Shown piece after piece: positions 32,554 to 41,415 of a stretch of DNA of 64,000 nt. This DNA is from FEN-1219 sp964503125. Its GTDB lineage: Bacteria; Pseudomonadota; Gammaproteobacteria; Steroidobacterales; Rariloculaceae. The position numbers and the translations under genes are program-made. The stretch lies in the NCBI GenBank assembly GCA_964503125.1, contig CAZCZE010000032.1, positions 92,423 to 156,422 on the forward strand, read 5' to 3'. The notes beneath the pieces were generated by a model that saw nothing but the letters and a program-made list of their open reading frames with translations, was not told the DNA's origin and made no database searches. Position 1 is the first letter of the stretch. The number at the start of each line of letters is the position of its first letter.

Positions 32554-32967
32554 CTATTCGGGCCGCTCGTCCGGCGCGCCTATCCCCGACGAGCCGACGA
32601 ACAGTTTCGAGCCGTCCGCGAACGTGATGTCGCGGCCGTTGGCGCGGAACGAGCCGTCCTTCGCCTGGAAGCCTTGCACCGAGATCTTGGTGCCGGCCGG
32701 CAGCGAGGTGCGGTTCCAACCGCGGCGCAGCAGCGCGTTCGGCGCGCCGCCTTCGACCATCCACTTTTGGACTTCGCCCGAGGACGTCGTGACATCGATG
32801 TGGATCCACGAGTGCGGGTTGATCCAATCCATCTTCGTGACCGTGCCCTCGAGCTTCACGGGCCGGTTCGCGTCGAACTCCGCGGCAAACGAATGATGGC
32901 CGAGGACGGGTCCGGCCGCGGCAACGAGCAAGGCGCCGGCGGCGACACGGAAGTATTTCATGCGCAT
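32554..32967 (-). CDS. DUF6152 family exported protein
   Basis: The 137-residue protein has a signal peptide of about 23 residues, after which the mature chain begins HHSFAAEFD. It then shows the DUF6152 pattern LEGTVTKMDWINPHSWIHIDV, WMVEGGAPNALLRRGW and GTKISVQGFQAKDG. This domain is a small beta-barrel-like periplasmic module of unknown function, found in many proteobacteria. The ATG at 32967 has GGGAG nine bases upstream; an ATG two codons later is possible. It is the last gene of the esterase - WGD protein - DUF6152 operon, so it neighbours a WGD-family gene just as at 46561. Confidence 0.85.
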   Translation of the reverse strand: MRMKYFRVAAGALLVAAAGPVLGHHSFAAEFDANRPVKLEGTVTKMDWINPHSWIHIDVTTSSGEVQKWMVEGGAPNALLRRGWNRTSLPAGTKISVQGFQAKDGSFRANGRDITFADGSKLFVGSSGIGAPDERPE

Positions 32968-33001
32968 GGCAGTCATCTCCCAGCTAGCTGACACTCAAAT
33001 T

Positions 33002-33844
33002 TTACTCGGTTTTCTTGACGAGGTCTCCGTAGAGCAGCTCTTCAGAAAACTCGACACACTTGAACTCGAGCAGCTGGACGTTGTCGTCGAGCCGGCGGTA
33101 GACCGGCAGCGAAATCGTCCAGGGCTGCGAGAACGTCTCCGCGTCCTCGATCGTGGCCTCGTACTGCAAATGGTTCTCGCCCATGAGCGTGTAGCGTTCC
33201 GTGACCTTCATCAGCGCGCTATGGTGATTGCCCGCGCGGTCGAACCACGTTTGGTCGTTGTTGCCCGTGACTTCGATCACGAGGGTGTCGCCTTCCCAGC
33301 GGCCGTTCGACCAGCCCATCCAGCTGTCGACCGGCGGCTCTTGGTGGTTCGACATGTGCACGATGCGGTTGGCGCTCGCGAACTCGTAGACGAACAGGAT
33401 GTCGCCGTCGCCCTGCACGATGCGGAACGGGAAGGGCATGTACGTGGCGCGCGGAATGCCCGGCATGTAGCACTTGGCTTCGGGGTCGGTCTTCGGCCAA
33501 CCGGCGCGGTTCTCGTCGCGTTTCGCGAGCGCTGCGGGTAGATAAGGAATCGTGTCGCCCTGCACGACGCTTTGGCCGGCGGGAACCGCGGCGATCGCGC
33601 CGAGCTCCCAGAACTGGCGCAAGCCCGTCGCGGAGTGGTCCTCGAGATTCCAGTGCGCCGTGCCGATGGCCTGCCACACGCCGTTGAAGTCGGGGCGCTC
33701 GCCGAGACGCGGGATGACCGGACCCGCGGGCGCGACCGGGCCGCTCGGCTGGCACGCGCCGACCGCGAGGGCCACCGCGAGCAGCATTCCTATTTTTCGC
33801 GCGGCGCCACGCCGCGAGAGCGAGGTTCGAGTGGTCGTGTTCAT
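33002..33844 (-). CDS. exported lipoprotein of unknown function, WGD family
   Basis: The 280-residue protein has a lipoprotein signal with LAVGAC giving Cys31 as the lipidated residue, followed by a Pro-rich stretch and RPDFNGVWQAIGTAHWN. The family signature GRWEGDTLVIEVTG, then TERYTLMGEN, and IEDAETFSQPW follow in the shared order. Conserved Cys in EAKCYMPGIPRATYMPFPF resembles the paralogue at 46986 (HCIGEGMPGMM). Its ATG overlaps the esterase stop (ATGA), and the DUF6152 gene follows after 34 bases. The function is unknown; an outer-membrane-anchored binding protein is one possibility. Confidence 0.75.
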   Translation of the reverse strand: MNTTTRTSLSRRGAARKIGMLLAVALAVGACQPSGPVAPAGPVIPRLGERPDFNGVWQAIGTAHWNLEDHSATGLRQFWELGAIAAVPAGQSVVQGDTIPYLPAALAKRDENRAGWPKTDPEAKCYMPGIPRATYMPFPFRIVQGDGDILFVYEFASANRIVHMSNHQEPPVDSWMGWSNGRWEGDTLVIEVTGNNDQTWFDRAGNHHSALMKVTERYTLMGENHLQYEATIEDAETFSQPWTISLPVYRRLDDNVQLLEFKCVEFSEELLYGDLVKKTE

Positions 33845-35412
33845 TGGTTGGCACCGCCCTTCAGGAGTTGTTGGTATGCGGAATCGAAGAAGCTCAGTGT
33901 AGCGACTGCCGGGACCGACGTCGTCTCGGTCGCGACCGTGTCGCCGAGCACGTGCGCCTTGCCGGTTGCCGCGTCGCGATATGCGGGCCAGGCCGGGAGC
34001 CCCGCGCTGTTCGGGTCGCCCGTGCGCGCGAAGTTGACCCAGTACGACGACATCGTGTCGGCGAGCCGGCGATCCACGTCGGTCCAGGGCACGCCGTCCG
34101 CGAGGTTGTCGAACATGTAGGGGATTTCGGCGACGTGCGTGGCGCCGCGCGACGCCCCTTGGTAGTCCCCGAAGGGGGAGGGCCGGGCCGGCGCGGTGGG
34201 CGGCACGCGCGTGAAATAGTAGACGTAGGCGTCGTTGCCGCGCATCGCCTGGAGCTCGGCGAACTTGCGCATGGCCCACGCGGCCTCGGCGCTGAACGAG
34301 GCGAGATAGGCTTGGCCCGCGGCCGCGTCGTCGGCCGCCGGGAACAGCTTGAGGAAGCCGTCGGCGAGCACGCCGAAGCGCTGCCTCGCCTGAGTCGTGA
34401 ACTGCTCGGCCGTGAGACCCGGGCGCTGGAAGAACGTGCCTTCGTCCTGGTTCGAGCCGACGAGCAAGTCGACGGCGTTCTGCCGGCCGTTCGCGAACGT
34501 CAGCGACAGGTCCTCGGGGATCAGATAACCGTCGACGACGAGGTTGCCGCCGCGGATTGTGGCGAAGATCTCTTGCGCCGGCTTCGTGCGCGCCTCGGCT
34601 ACCCCCGCGATACCGGCATCGGCGAGCGCTTTCGCTCCTGCCTCCTCGGCGCGCGCGAGCGTGCCCGTGCGTGCCAGACGTAAGCCCATGAAGCCGCCGC
34701 TCTGGGCGATGGTGCGATGAAACAGTCCTTCCGCACGCGGCGAGGCGACGAGTGCCGCGACGAGATTAGCGCCGGCGGACTCGCCGAAGATCGTGACGTT
34801 ATTGGGGTCGCCGCCGAACGCCGCGATGTTGCGCCGCACCCATTGCAGCGCCGCGATGGCGTCCTGCATGCCGTAGTTGCCCGAGACACGCGGTTCCGAT
34901 TCGGCCGAGAGCTCGGGGTGAGCCAAGAAGCCGAGCGCGCCCAAGCGATAGTTGAGCGTGACGACGACGGCGCCCTTGCTCGCGAGCCCGTCGCCGGCGT
35001 AACGCGGCTCCGAGCCGGCGCCGCCGAAGAAGCCGCCGCCGTAGAACCACACCATGACGGGCAGGCGTTCGGCCTTCTCGTCGGTCCAGACATTGAGATA
35101 CAGGCAGTCCTCGCTCGACGGGGCCGCCGCGGCGTTCGGCCCGCCCGCGCCGCCCTGCGTGCAGCGAGCGCCGTACTCGGTCGCGGCGCGGACGCCGCTC
35201 CAGCTCGCGACGGGTTGCGGCGGCCGCCAGCGGTTCGCGCCCGTCGGCGGCGCGGCGTAGGGGATGCCTTTGAACGCCCGAATGTGCGGTTTAGCGCCGA
35301 CCGTGCCGACGAGGGTTCCGGAGTCGATCTCGACCTCGGCCGGCACGGCCGCGAAGGCACCCGTCGTGGCCACCCAGCCCACGGCGACGGCTGCCCCAAA
35401 CCAACCTCGCAT
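33841..35412 (-). CDS. exported type-B carboxylesterase
   Basis: The 523-residue protein has a signal peptide (to AFA) and the carboxylesterase/lipase pattern: FKGIPYAAPPTGANRWRPPQP, SEDCLYLNVW, oxyanion motif WFYGGGFFGG, and nucleophile FGESAGANLVAALV with Ser near residue 211. A later GSNQDEGTFF acid region and a His in GATHVAEIPYMF complete the triad. It hydrolyses ester or amide bonds in the periplasm. The ATG has GGGGGGA upstream; the frame is open further but has no leader. It is first in a three-gene operon with a WGD lipoprotein and DUF6152 protein. It could release alcohols for the periplasmic quinoproteins; this is inference. Confidence 0.9.
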   Translation of the reverse strand: MRGWFGAAVAVGWVATTGAFAAVPAEVEIDSGTLVGTVGAKPHIRAFKGIPYAAPPTGANRWRPPQPVASWSGVRAATEYGARCTQGGAGGPNAAAAPSSEDCLYLNVWTDEKAERLPVMVWFYGGGFFGGAGSEPRYAGDGLASKGAVVVTLNYRLGALGFLAHPELSAESEPRVSGNYGMQDAIAALQWVRRNIAAFGGDPNNVTIFGESAGANLVAALVASPRAEGLFHRTIAQSGGFMGLRLARTGTLARAEEAGAKALADAGIAGVAEARTKPAQEIFATIRGGNLVVDGYLIPEDLSLTFANGRQNAVDLLVGSNQDEGTFFQRPGLTAEQFTTQARQRFGVLADGFLKLFPAADDAAAGQAYLASFSAEAAWAMRKFAELQAMRGNDAYVYYFTRVPPTAPARPSPFGDYQGASRGATHVAEIPYMFDNLADGVPWTDVDRRLADTMSSYWVNFARTGDPNSAGLPAWPAYRDAATGKAHVLGDTVATETTSVPAVATLSFFDSAYQQLLKGGANQ

Positions 35413-35545
35413 GGCGATCCCCCCAAGCTCGCTGCCCGTGCGGCGGCGTGGCCCGGAGGCCAGGCCGCACGTAGAATCGGGCTCGTCTTCTGCAGTCGTT
35501 CTATGCGAACGCGTTGCGGATGTCAAAGCCGCAGGGGAGTGGGCC

Positions 35546-36541
35546 ATGTCGAGACAGGTTCGTTCGTCGACGACGTTTGGTGTGCTGCTGGCAGCGGCTG
35601 CCGCCGGGCTCGTGACGGCGCAGACCGCGAGCGAGCCGCCGGCCGGTTGGCAGGCGCCGCGAACCTCGTGGGGCGATCCCGATCTCGCGGGCATCTACTC
35701 GAACGACGACGAGACGGGCACGCCGATGGAGCGACCCGCGGAGCTCGAAGGCTTGACGCTCGCCACCATCACGCCCGAGAAGACGGCCGAGATCGTCGCG
35801 GAGCGCGATCGCCGCTTCAAGGCGCAGGTCGACAGCGAGGCCTGGCGCAACAGCATCTCGCCGCCGCCGCACCTGATCTTCGATACGTTCGACCGGCGCA
35901 ACGAGCGGCCGTGGCTCATCACGGATCCCGCCGACGGCAAGATCCCCGCGCGCACGGCCGAAGCCGATGCGCGGCGGCGCACCGGCGGGGTTAGCACGAA
36001 CCAGAATTCGCGCGGGCCGTTCTCGAGCTATCTCGACATGGGCCTCTACGACCGCTGCATCACGCGCGGCATTCCGAGCTCGATGATGCCGGCCGGCTAC
36101 GGTAGCCGTTACGAGATCGTGCAGGCGCCCGACAGCATCGCAATTCGCTACGAGATGATCCACGAGGCTCGCGTGATCCCGCTCGATCGCCGCCCGCACA
36201 TCGCCCAAAGCTTGAAGCAGTACCTGGGCGACGCGCGCGGCTGGTGGGACGGCGACACGCTCGTCGTCGAGACGACCAACTTCCGCGCCGAGACGGCGCC
36301 GCAGCGCTCGAGCGAGAACGTCAAGATGATCGAGCGCTTCGAGCGCACGTCGGCCGACACCGTCGAGTGGACCGTGACGTTCGAGGATGCGACGACTTGG
36401 GAAAGGCCGTGGACCTATTCGATGCCGCTGACGCAGGTCGATCACACGCAGCGCATCTACGAGTACGCGTGCCACGAGGGCAATCTCGCGATGCGCAACA
36501 TCTTGAGCGGCGCGCGGGCGGCGGAGGCTGCCGCTGAATAA
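35546..36541 (+). CDS. exported protein of unknown function, WGD family
   Basis: The 331-residue protein has a leader ending AGLVTAQ and the mature start TSWGDPDLAGIYSNDDETGTP. A helical charged stretch (PEKTAEIVAERDRRFKAQ) follows, then a segment RGIPSSMMPAGYGSRYEIVQAPD. The family signature GWWDGDTLVVETTNF, IERFERTSADTVEW and FEDATTWERPW is very clear here. The ATG follows AGGGGAG. It is divergent from the esterase operon, so WGD-family genes lie on both sides of the shared promoter region. Function unknown; the beta-strand-rich end suggests a carbohydrate- or ligand-binding shape only by appearance. Confidence 0.75.
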   Translation: MSRQVRSSTTFGVLLAAAAAGLVTAQTASEPPAGWQAPRTSWGDPDLAGIYSNDDETGTPMERPAELEGLTLATITPEKTAEIVAERDRRFKAQVDSEAWRNSISPPPHLIFDTFDRRNERPWLITDPADGKIPARTAEADARRRTGGVSTNQNSRGPFSSYLDMGLYDRCITRGIPSSMMPAGYGSRYEIVQAPDSIAIRYEMIHEARVIPLDRRPHIAQSLKQYLGDARGWWDGDTLVVETTNFRAETAPQRSSENVKMIERFERTSADTVEWTVTFEDATTWERPWTYSMPLTQVDHTQRIYEYACHEGNLAMRNILSGARAAEAAAE

Positions 36542-37160
36542 GCCCGGCGCGCCGACGGGTCCCGCGTGGCGCGACAGCCCCGCCGCCGAGCGCAACAAGG
36601 AGCCCATCGCCGAGGTGCTCGCCGGCGTCCTGCCGCCCGCGGGCCTCGTCTTCGAGGTTGCGAGCGGCACCGGGCAGCACGCGCTGCATTTCGCACGAGC
36701 GCTGCCGGCGCTCGACTGGCTGCCGAGCGAGCCCGATCCCGAGCTGCGCGCGCTGCTCGCCGCGCGCGTGGCGAGCGCGGCGCTGCCCAACTTGCGCGCG
36801 CCGCTCGCGTTCGACGTGCACGAGCCGCGTGCGCCTCTCGAGCGCGCCGACGCGGTCCTTTGCAGCAACATGATTCACATCGCGCCGTGGCCGGCCTGCG
36901 AGGCGCTGCTGCGGCACGCGAGCTCGCTGCTCCAGTCCGGCGCGCCGCTCGTGCTCTACGGCCCATTCATGCGCGACGGCTTGCACACGGCGCCGAGCAA
37001 CGCGGCGTTCGACGCGAGCTTACGCGCGCGCAACGCCGCTTGGGGCGTGCGCGACCTCACCGACGTCGACGGCCTCGCGCGCGGTCACGGCTTCGAGCTC
37101 GCGCTGACCGTAGCGATGCCCGCAAACAACCTCTCGGTGGTTTGGCGTCGCCGCCGCTGA
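36534..37160 (+). CDS. DUF938 SAM-dependent methyltransferase-like protein, CTG start
   Basis: The 208-residue protein contains SPAAERNKEPIAEVLAGVLP, then FEVASGTGQHALHFARALP, the SAM-binding glycine loop of DUF938 proteins, and a PWPACEALLRHASSLL helix. No ATG, GTG or TTG lies in frame before the conserved SPAAERNKEPI block; the first canonical start (GTG 36615) would delete it. A CTG at 36534 has a perfect GGAGG six bases upstream and is the best start. The gene then overlaps the upstream WGD gene by eight bases. The substrate is unknown. Some DUF938 members are annotated only as methyltransferase type 12. Confidence 0.8.
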   Translation: MNKPGAPTGPAWRDSPAAERNKEPIAEVLAGVLPPAGLVFEVASGTGQHALHFARALPALDWLPSEPDPELRALLAARVASAALPNLRAPLAFDVHEPRAPLERADAVLCSNMIHIAPWPACEALLRHASSLLQSGAPLVLYGPFMRDGLHTAPSNAAFDASLRARNAAWGVRDLTDVDGLARGHGFELALTVAMPANNLSVVWRRRR

Positions 37161-37210
37161 TGCACGACGTGCTCGCGGTAGTCGCCGAGCAGCCTCCGTC
37201 GTTTTGTCGT

Positions 37211-37591
37211 TCAAGCGCCCGGGCCGAACCGCGCCCAGGCGATGAGACTCCAGACCACGAGCACGAGTACCAAGCTCACGAACACGGCCGCCGAGCCCAG
37301 GTCCTTGGCGCGCCCCGACAGGCGGTGCGGCTCGTCGCCGACGCGGTCGACGACGGCTTCTACACCCGAGTTCAACAGCTCGACGATGAGCACGAGCAAG
37401 CACGAGCCGATGAGCAGCGAGCGTTCGACGGCCGTTACCCCAAGCCAGAACCCCGTCGGGATCAGCACGGCGCAGAGTACCGTCTCCTGCCGAAACGCCG
37501 ATTCGTGCAGCCACGCCGCGCGCAATCCGGCCAGCGAAAAAAACGCGGCGTTGACGATTCGACGCAGGCCCGTGTTGCCGGGTTTGCCCAT
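37211..37591 (-). CDS. dgkA: diacylglycerol kinase
   Basis: The 126-residue membrane protein has three hydrophobic helices and the DgkA active-site region ESAFRQET, then LLNSGVEAVVDRVGDE, where Glu and Asn coordinate Mg-ATP. It phosphorylates diacylglycerol released by membrane-derived oligosaccharide or lipid-A modification, returning it to phosphatidic acid. Length and motifs match the E. coli enzyme (122 residues). It follows the di-heme peroxidase gene on the same strand, separated by a 20-base inverted repeat. Confidence 0.94.
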   Translation of the reverse strand: MGKPGNTGLRRIVNAAFFSLAGLRAAWLHESAFRQETVLCAVLIPTGFWLGVTAVERSLLIGSCLLVLIVELLNSGVEAVVDRVGDEPHRLSGRAKDLGSAAVFVSLVLVLVVWSLIAWARFGPGA

Positions 37592-37630
37592 GTGCTCGAG
37601 TCCGCAGTCCGAAAACGCGCGGATGGTAAC

Positions 37631-37681
37631 AGGTGCCGGTGTTACGGTTTCGGTTGAACTAAAACCGTAACACCGGCACCT
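37631..37681. repeat. perfect 20-base inverted repeat spanning a stop codon
   Basis: Arms 37631-37650 (AGGTGCCGGTGTTACGGTTT) and 37662-37681 are perfect reverse complements with an 11-base loop. The stop codon and last dozen codons of the di-heme peroxidase gene lie inside it, so the arms encode the GAGVTV and the KP* ends. There is no T-run after the stem on either strand, so it is not a standard intrinsic terminator. It may still stop or protect transcripts, or be a small mobile palindromic sequence. No second copy was noticed in the window. Confidence 0.75.
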
Positions 37682-38913
37682 CCCGCTTCCGTGACGACCT
37701 GTCGCTCGCTGCGCAGCACGGGCCGGTCGAACGGAAACGTCTCGTCGCGGACGCGCGGGTCCGTGAGCGCTACGTTAAGGAACTCGCGGAGGTCGCCCTC
37801 GTCGATCTGGCTCAGATTGAACGTGTAGAGGCCGGCGCCCGGGATGCCGTCGCGCTCGGGCAGCGGGAGCGCGTTGACGTAGAAGCGAACTGCGGCGCCG
37901 AGGCTCGTGAACTCGCCCGTGTGCATGAAGCGGGACTTGAGCGCCGTGTTGCGCAGGCTCGGCACCTTCATCTCGCCGGTATCCTCGGGATCGTGGGTCA
38001 CGTTCTCGCGGCCGCGGTCGAAGTGCGCGCGCCGCACGCCAATCTGGAAGAACTCGTCGTTCGTGAACTTGGGCGGCGTGTGGCACGCCGAGCAATGAAA
38101 CGCCTGGAACGCGCGCAGGCCGTAGAGCGCCCGGCCAGTGAGCGCGCTCGTGTCGCCCGCGTCGAAGCGATCCCATGGTGTTTGGTCCGCGACGAGCGTG
38201 CGCTGATACGTCGCGAGCGCAAACGCGATGCGCACCGGCGTGATCGCGCCGTCGCCGAACGCTGCGGCGAACAGACGGGGGTAAGTCGGATTCACGGTGA
38301 TCGCCGCCGCCGTGTCGGGCGGCCAGTCCGTCGCCAACGCGAGCGGCCGCGCGCGCGTGAGGTCGGCGGTTACGTCGGCCCAGGTGCGGCCGGCCTTGGC
38401 CATTTCGGCGTCGTTCAAGATCGTGGCCAGCGCTTGGTTCTCGAGCGCGCCGCCGCGCGCGATGGCGACCTTGCCCGTCGTCGGATCTTCGAGCTGCGAG
38501 CCCGCGCGGCCGTCCCAGAAGAGCTCCTCGGCCCAGAGCGAGCCGAAGTTTGACGGCGAGAGCCGGCTCGTGACTTGCGGCGCGGTGCCGAAGACTTCAT
38601 GCAGGCGTGGTTTGCCGTCGCGCCCGAGCGCGACGATGCCCGGCGAGCCGTGCACGTCGTCGATCGTGCCCTTGTCGACGCCGGGATGGCGGCCCGCGCG
38701 CGGATCGCCGCCGCCGGCCGCAGGCCGATGACAAGTGCCGCAGGCGATCGAGCCGTCGCTCGAGAGCTGCTCGTCCCAGAACAGGATCTTGCCGAGCACG
38801 CGCTTCGGCTCGGTGATGGGGTTCTCGGGCGGCACGGGCACGGGCGGCAGCCCCGCGCGGAGCGGCGCGCTCGCACCGAGCAAGAACACGCCGAGGAGCG
38901 CATGTCGCAGCAT
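37642..38913 (-). CDS. di-heme cytochrome c peroxidase / MauG-like protein
   Basis: The 423-residue exported protein (leader ends LRA) has two heme-binding motifs, CGTCH at 58-62 and CSACH near 271-275. It follows the CcpA/MauG pattern: LGKILFWDEQLSSDGSIACGTCH, SLWAEELFWDGRAGSQLEDP, FHCSACHTPPKFTNDEFFQIG and SLRNTALKSRFMHTGEFTSLGAAVRFY. Members reduce peroxide or oxidise protein side chains. The usual E...H lid residues cannot be checked reliably here. The last residues (GGAGVTVLVQPKP) are encoded by an inverted repeat and look like an added tail. Confidence 0.9.
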   Translation of the reverse strand: MLRHALLGVFLLGASAPLRAGLPPVPVPPENPITEPKRVLGKILFWDEQLSSDGSIACGTCHRPAAGGGDPRAGRHPGVDKGTIDDVHGSPGIVALGRDGKPRLHEVFGTAPQVTSRLSPSNFGSLWAEELFWDGRAGSQLEDPTTGKVAIARGGALENQALATILNDAEMAKAGRTWADVTADLTRARPLALATDWPPDTAAAITVNPTYPRLFAAAFGDGAITPVRIAFALATYQRTLVADQTPWDRFDAGDTSALTGRALYGLRAFQAFHCSACHTPPKFTNDEFFQIGVRRAHFDRGRENVTHDPEDTGEMKVPSLRNTALKSRFMHTGEFTSLGAAVRFYVNALPLPERDGIPGAGLYTFNLSQIDEGDLREFLNVALTDPRVRDETFPFDRPVLRSERQVVTEAGGAGVTVLVQPKP

Positions 38914-39019
38914 GGCGCAATTCTAGACGTTCGGCCGGTGGCCTACGCGGTTACGGAAAATCGAAGGTCGACAGCGGCCTACGGCTGCGAGTAGTCTTGG
39001 TCCAGAGGTCGTTCGAGCC

Positions 39020-39343
39020 ATGACGCGAGCAGCCGTTCTGCGCGAGTGTCGACGTCCCACGCGGCAGGCGTGGGTCGGGGCGACGCTCGTCGTTGCGTTG
39101 CTGCTCGCCGAGTGCTTCGCGGTCACGCACCCGTTCGACGCCGCGGTGCATACCGACGGTCAGCCGTGCACGGTCTGCTTGAGCACGACCAATCTCGGTG
39201 CCGGCGCCGTCGCGACCCCGATTCACTTCGAGCTCGATGCGGCCACGCCCGTTTTCGTTGCGACGTTGGTCGCAGCGTTCGTCTCGATCGCACCCACCCG
39301 TCGTTTCGCCCGAGGCCCCCCAGCCGTTTCCTTCGCGTTCTGA
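39020..39343 (+). CDS. small membrane or exported protein with a PCTVCL motif, before a TonB receptor
   Basis: The 107-residue protein has an uncleaved-looking hydrophobic segment (residues about 18-33), then VHTDGQPCTVCLSTTNLGAG with a Cys pair and nearby His residues, and a second hydrophobic stretch at 77-91. This layout resembles small DUF2946-type proteins found before metal-related TonB receptors. A role in metal sensing or handling is possible. It lies 74 bases upstream of the receptor gene. I am not certain of the family. Confidence 0.6.
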   Translation: MTRAAVLRECRRPTRQAWVGATLVVALLLAECFAVTHPFDAAVHTDGQPCTVCLSTTNLGAGAVATPIHFELDAATPVFVATLVAAFVSIAPTRRFARGPPAVSFAF

Positions 39344-39417
39344 GTCGTTCGCGCTCGGGTTTCCCGAGGCCGCGATGAGTCAACGTCTTGAGCCTAGCTC
39401 AATGAAGGAAACATTCG

Positions 39418-41415
39418 ATGAAAACTCCATTCGATGCGGGACGCAGGGCGTTCCCGCTGCCGCTGGTCCTTGGGCCGCTCGCCGCGGCCTTGGCGCTTCC
39501 TGGCCACGGCCAGCCTCACGATGCCATCGAGGAAGTGGTCGTCACCGGAGTCTTGCGCGACAGCTCGCCCGGCGAGCTCGCGCAGTCCGTCACGGTCGTT
39601 CGCGGCGATACGCTCGACCGAATTCGGGCGGCGAATCTCGGTGAGACGCTCGCGAACCAAGTCGGCGTGAGCTCCTCGTATTTCGGCGCCGGTGCGTCGC
39701 GCCCCATCATCCGCGGCCTCGCAGGCGCACGCGTGCAGATGCTCGAGGACGGCGTCCACGCGATGGACGCGGCCACCGTGAGTGACGATCACGCCGTCAC
39801 CGTCGATCCGCTCGCAGCCGACCAGATCGAGATCTTTCGCGGCCCGACGACGCTCCTGTACGGCAGCGGCGCCGTGGGTGGCGTGATCAACACCGTCACG
39901 ACGCGGATTCCGATGCGTGCGCCCGATGACGGTTTCGAGGGGGCGTTCGAGCTGCGCGGAGATAGCGTCGCCGACAGCCGGTCGGGCGCGCTACGCTTCG
40001 ATGGTGGCGGCTCGCGGTTCGCTTGGCACTTCGATGGTGCGCGCCGCGACAGCGACGATTACGAGATTCCGGGACTTGCGCGCATGGCGCCCGCGCCCGG
40101 GGACGTGCCTGGCCTGCTCGCGAACAGCGCGGCGGAGAGCGATGCCGCCGCGCTCGGCGGTTCGTGGCTCGGTGACACGAGCTTTCTCGGTGTCGGCGTG
40201 AGCGTCTTCGATACCTTGTATGGCATTCCCGGCGACGAAGCCGTGCGCATCGATCTCGAACAGCGCCGCCTGGACGTGCGCGGCGGTTGGTTGGAGCTGC
40301 CCGGTGCCATCGAGGGCGTCAACGTGCGGCTCGGCATGAGCGACTACGAGCACGTCGAGCTCGAAGGTGACGAGATCGGCACGCAGTTTACCAACGATGC
40401 CAGCGAGGCGCGCATCGAGCTCCTGCATCGGCCGTTCGGCGATTGGAGCGGCGCGTTTGGTATTCAGGTGGGCGAGCGCGAGTTTACGGCGGTGGGCGAC
40501 GAAGCCTTCGTGCCGCCCGTGGACTCCTCGAATGTCGGCATGTTCCTCGTCGAGCAGCTCGACCTCGACGCTTGGCAGCTGTCCCTCGGCGGCCGCGTCG
40601 AGTCGCAGGAGCACACGCCGTCGAATGGGCTGCCAAGCATCGACGGCACTGCCACGAGCCTGTCGGCCGGCGGTGTGCGCTCGTTCGGCGACCGCTACTC
40701 GTTGGCGCTCAATTTCGCGTCGTCGGAGCGCTTGCCTGTCGCCGAGGAGCTCTATTCCGATGGCCCGCACCTCGCGACCGGCGTCGTGCAGATCGGCGAT
40801 GCTGCGCTGCGCGCCGAAACGGCGCGGCATATGGACATCGGTCTACGTAGCGCGGCCGGCGAACGGACGTGGAGCGTCACGGGGTTCTACACTCGGTTCG
40901 CAGATTTCATTTATCTCACTGATACGGGCGATATCGATCCCGTGGACGATCTGCCGATCTTCGTCTTCACGCAGGCTGACGCGAAATTCAGCGGCATCGA
41001 GGCGGAGCTGTTCGTGCCTTTTAGGACCGGCGGCACCGGCGAGATCGACCTGCGTCTCTACGGCGACTATGTCCATGGCGAGCTCACGAGCGGCGAGAAG
41101 GTGCCGCGCCTACCGCCGCTGCGCTACGGCGCGCGCGTCCAGTACCACAATGAACGGTTGCTCGCCGGTTTCGAAGCGACGCGTTACGCGGAGCAGGACG
41201 AGACCGCGCCGTTCGAGACGCTCACGCGGGGCTACACGCTCGTCAACGCGGACGTCCGTTGGCGCCTCGTGACCGAGAAGGGTGCGGAGCTCGAGCTGTT
41301 CGTCAACGCCGCCAACCTCGGCGACAACGAGGGCCGCAAGCACACGTCGTTCGTGAAGGACATCGCGCCGCTGCCGGGCCGCAACTTTGCCGTGGGCGTC
41401 CGGAGCCGCTTCTAG
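39418..41415 (+). CDS. TonB-dependent outer-membrane receptor, ZnuD-like
   Basis: The 665-residue protein has a leader ending HGQ, a TonB box-like EEVVVTG, and a plug domain (LGETLANQVGVSSSYFGAGASRPIIRGLAGARVQMLEDGV, EIFRGPTTLLYGSGAVGGVINTV). A 22-strand barrel follows, ending in FAVGVRSRF with terminal Phe. The plug text GASRPIIRG...DAATVSDDHAV is characteristic of the ZnuD family of zinc/heme receptors. No ABC partner is in the window. The small Cys/His protein upstream fits a metal-uptake role. Expression is probably under Zur or a similar regulator, but no box was identified. Confidence 0.88.
   Translation: MKTPFDAGRRAFPLPLVLGPLAAALALPGHGQPHDAIEEVVVTGVLRDSSPGELAQSVTVVRGDTLDRIRAANLGETLANQVGVSSSYFGAGASRPIIRGLAGARVQMLEDGVHAMDAATVSDDHAVTVDPLAADQIEIFRGPTTLLYGSGAVGGVINTVTTRIPMRAPDDGFEGAFELRGDSVADSRSGALRFDGGGSRFAWHFDGARRDSDDYEIPGLARMAPAPGDVPGLLANSAAESDAAALGGSWLGDTSFLGVGVSVFDTLYGIPGDEAVRIDLEQRRLDVRGGWLELPGAIEGVNVRLGMSDYEHVELEGDEIGTQFTNDASEARIELLHRPFGDWSGAFGIQVGEREFTAVGDEAFVPPVDSSNVGMFLVEQLDLDAWQLSLGGRVESQEHTPSNGLPSIDGTATSLSAGGVRSFGDRYSLALNFASSERLPVAEELYSDGPHLATGVVQIGDAALRAETARHMDIGLRSAAGERTWSVTGFYTRFADFIYLTDTGDIDPVDDLPIFVFTQADAKFSGIEAELFVPFRTGGTGEIDLRLYGDYVHGELTSGEKVPRLPPLRYGARVQYHNERLLAGFEATRYAEQDETAPFETLTRGYTLVNADVRWRLVTEKGAELELFVNAANLGDNEGRKHTSFVKDIAPLPGRNFAVGVRSRF

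Noticed and set aside
36615..36617. GTG as start of the DUF938 gene
   Set aside because: It would remove the conserved SPAAERNKEPI block; the CTG with GGAGG upstream fits better.
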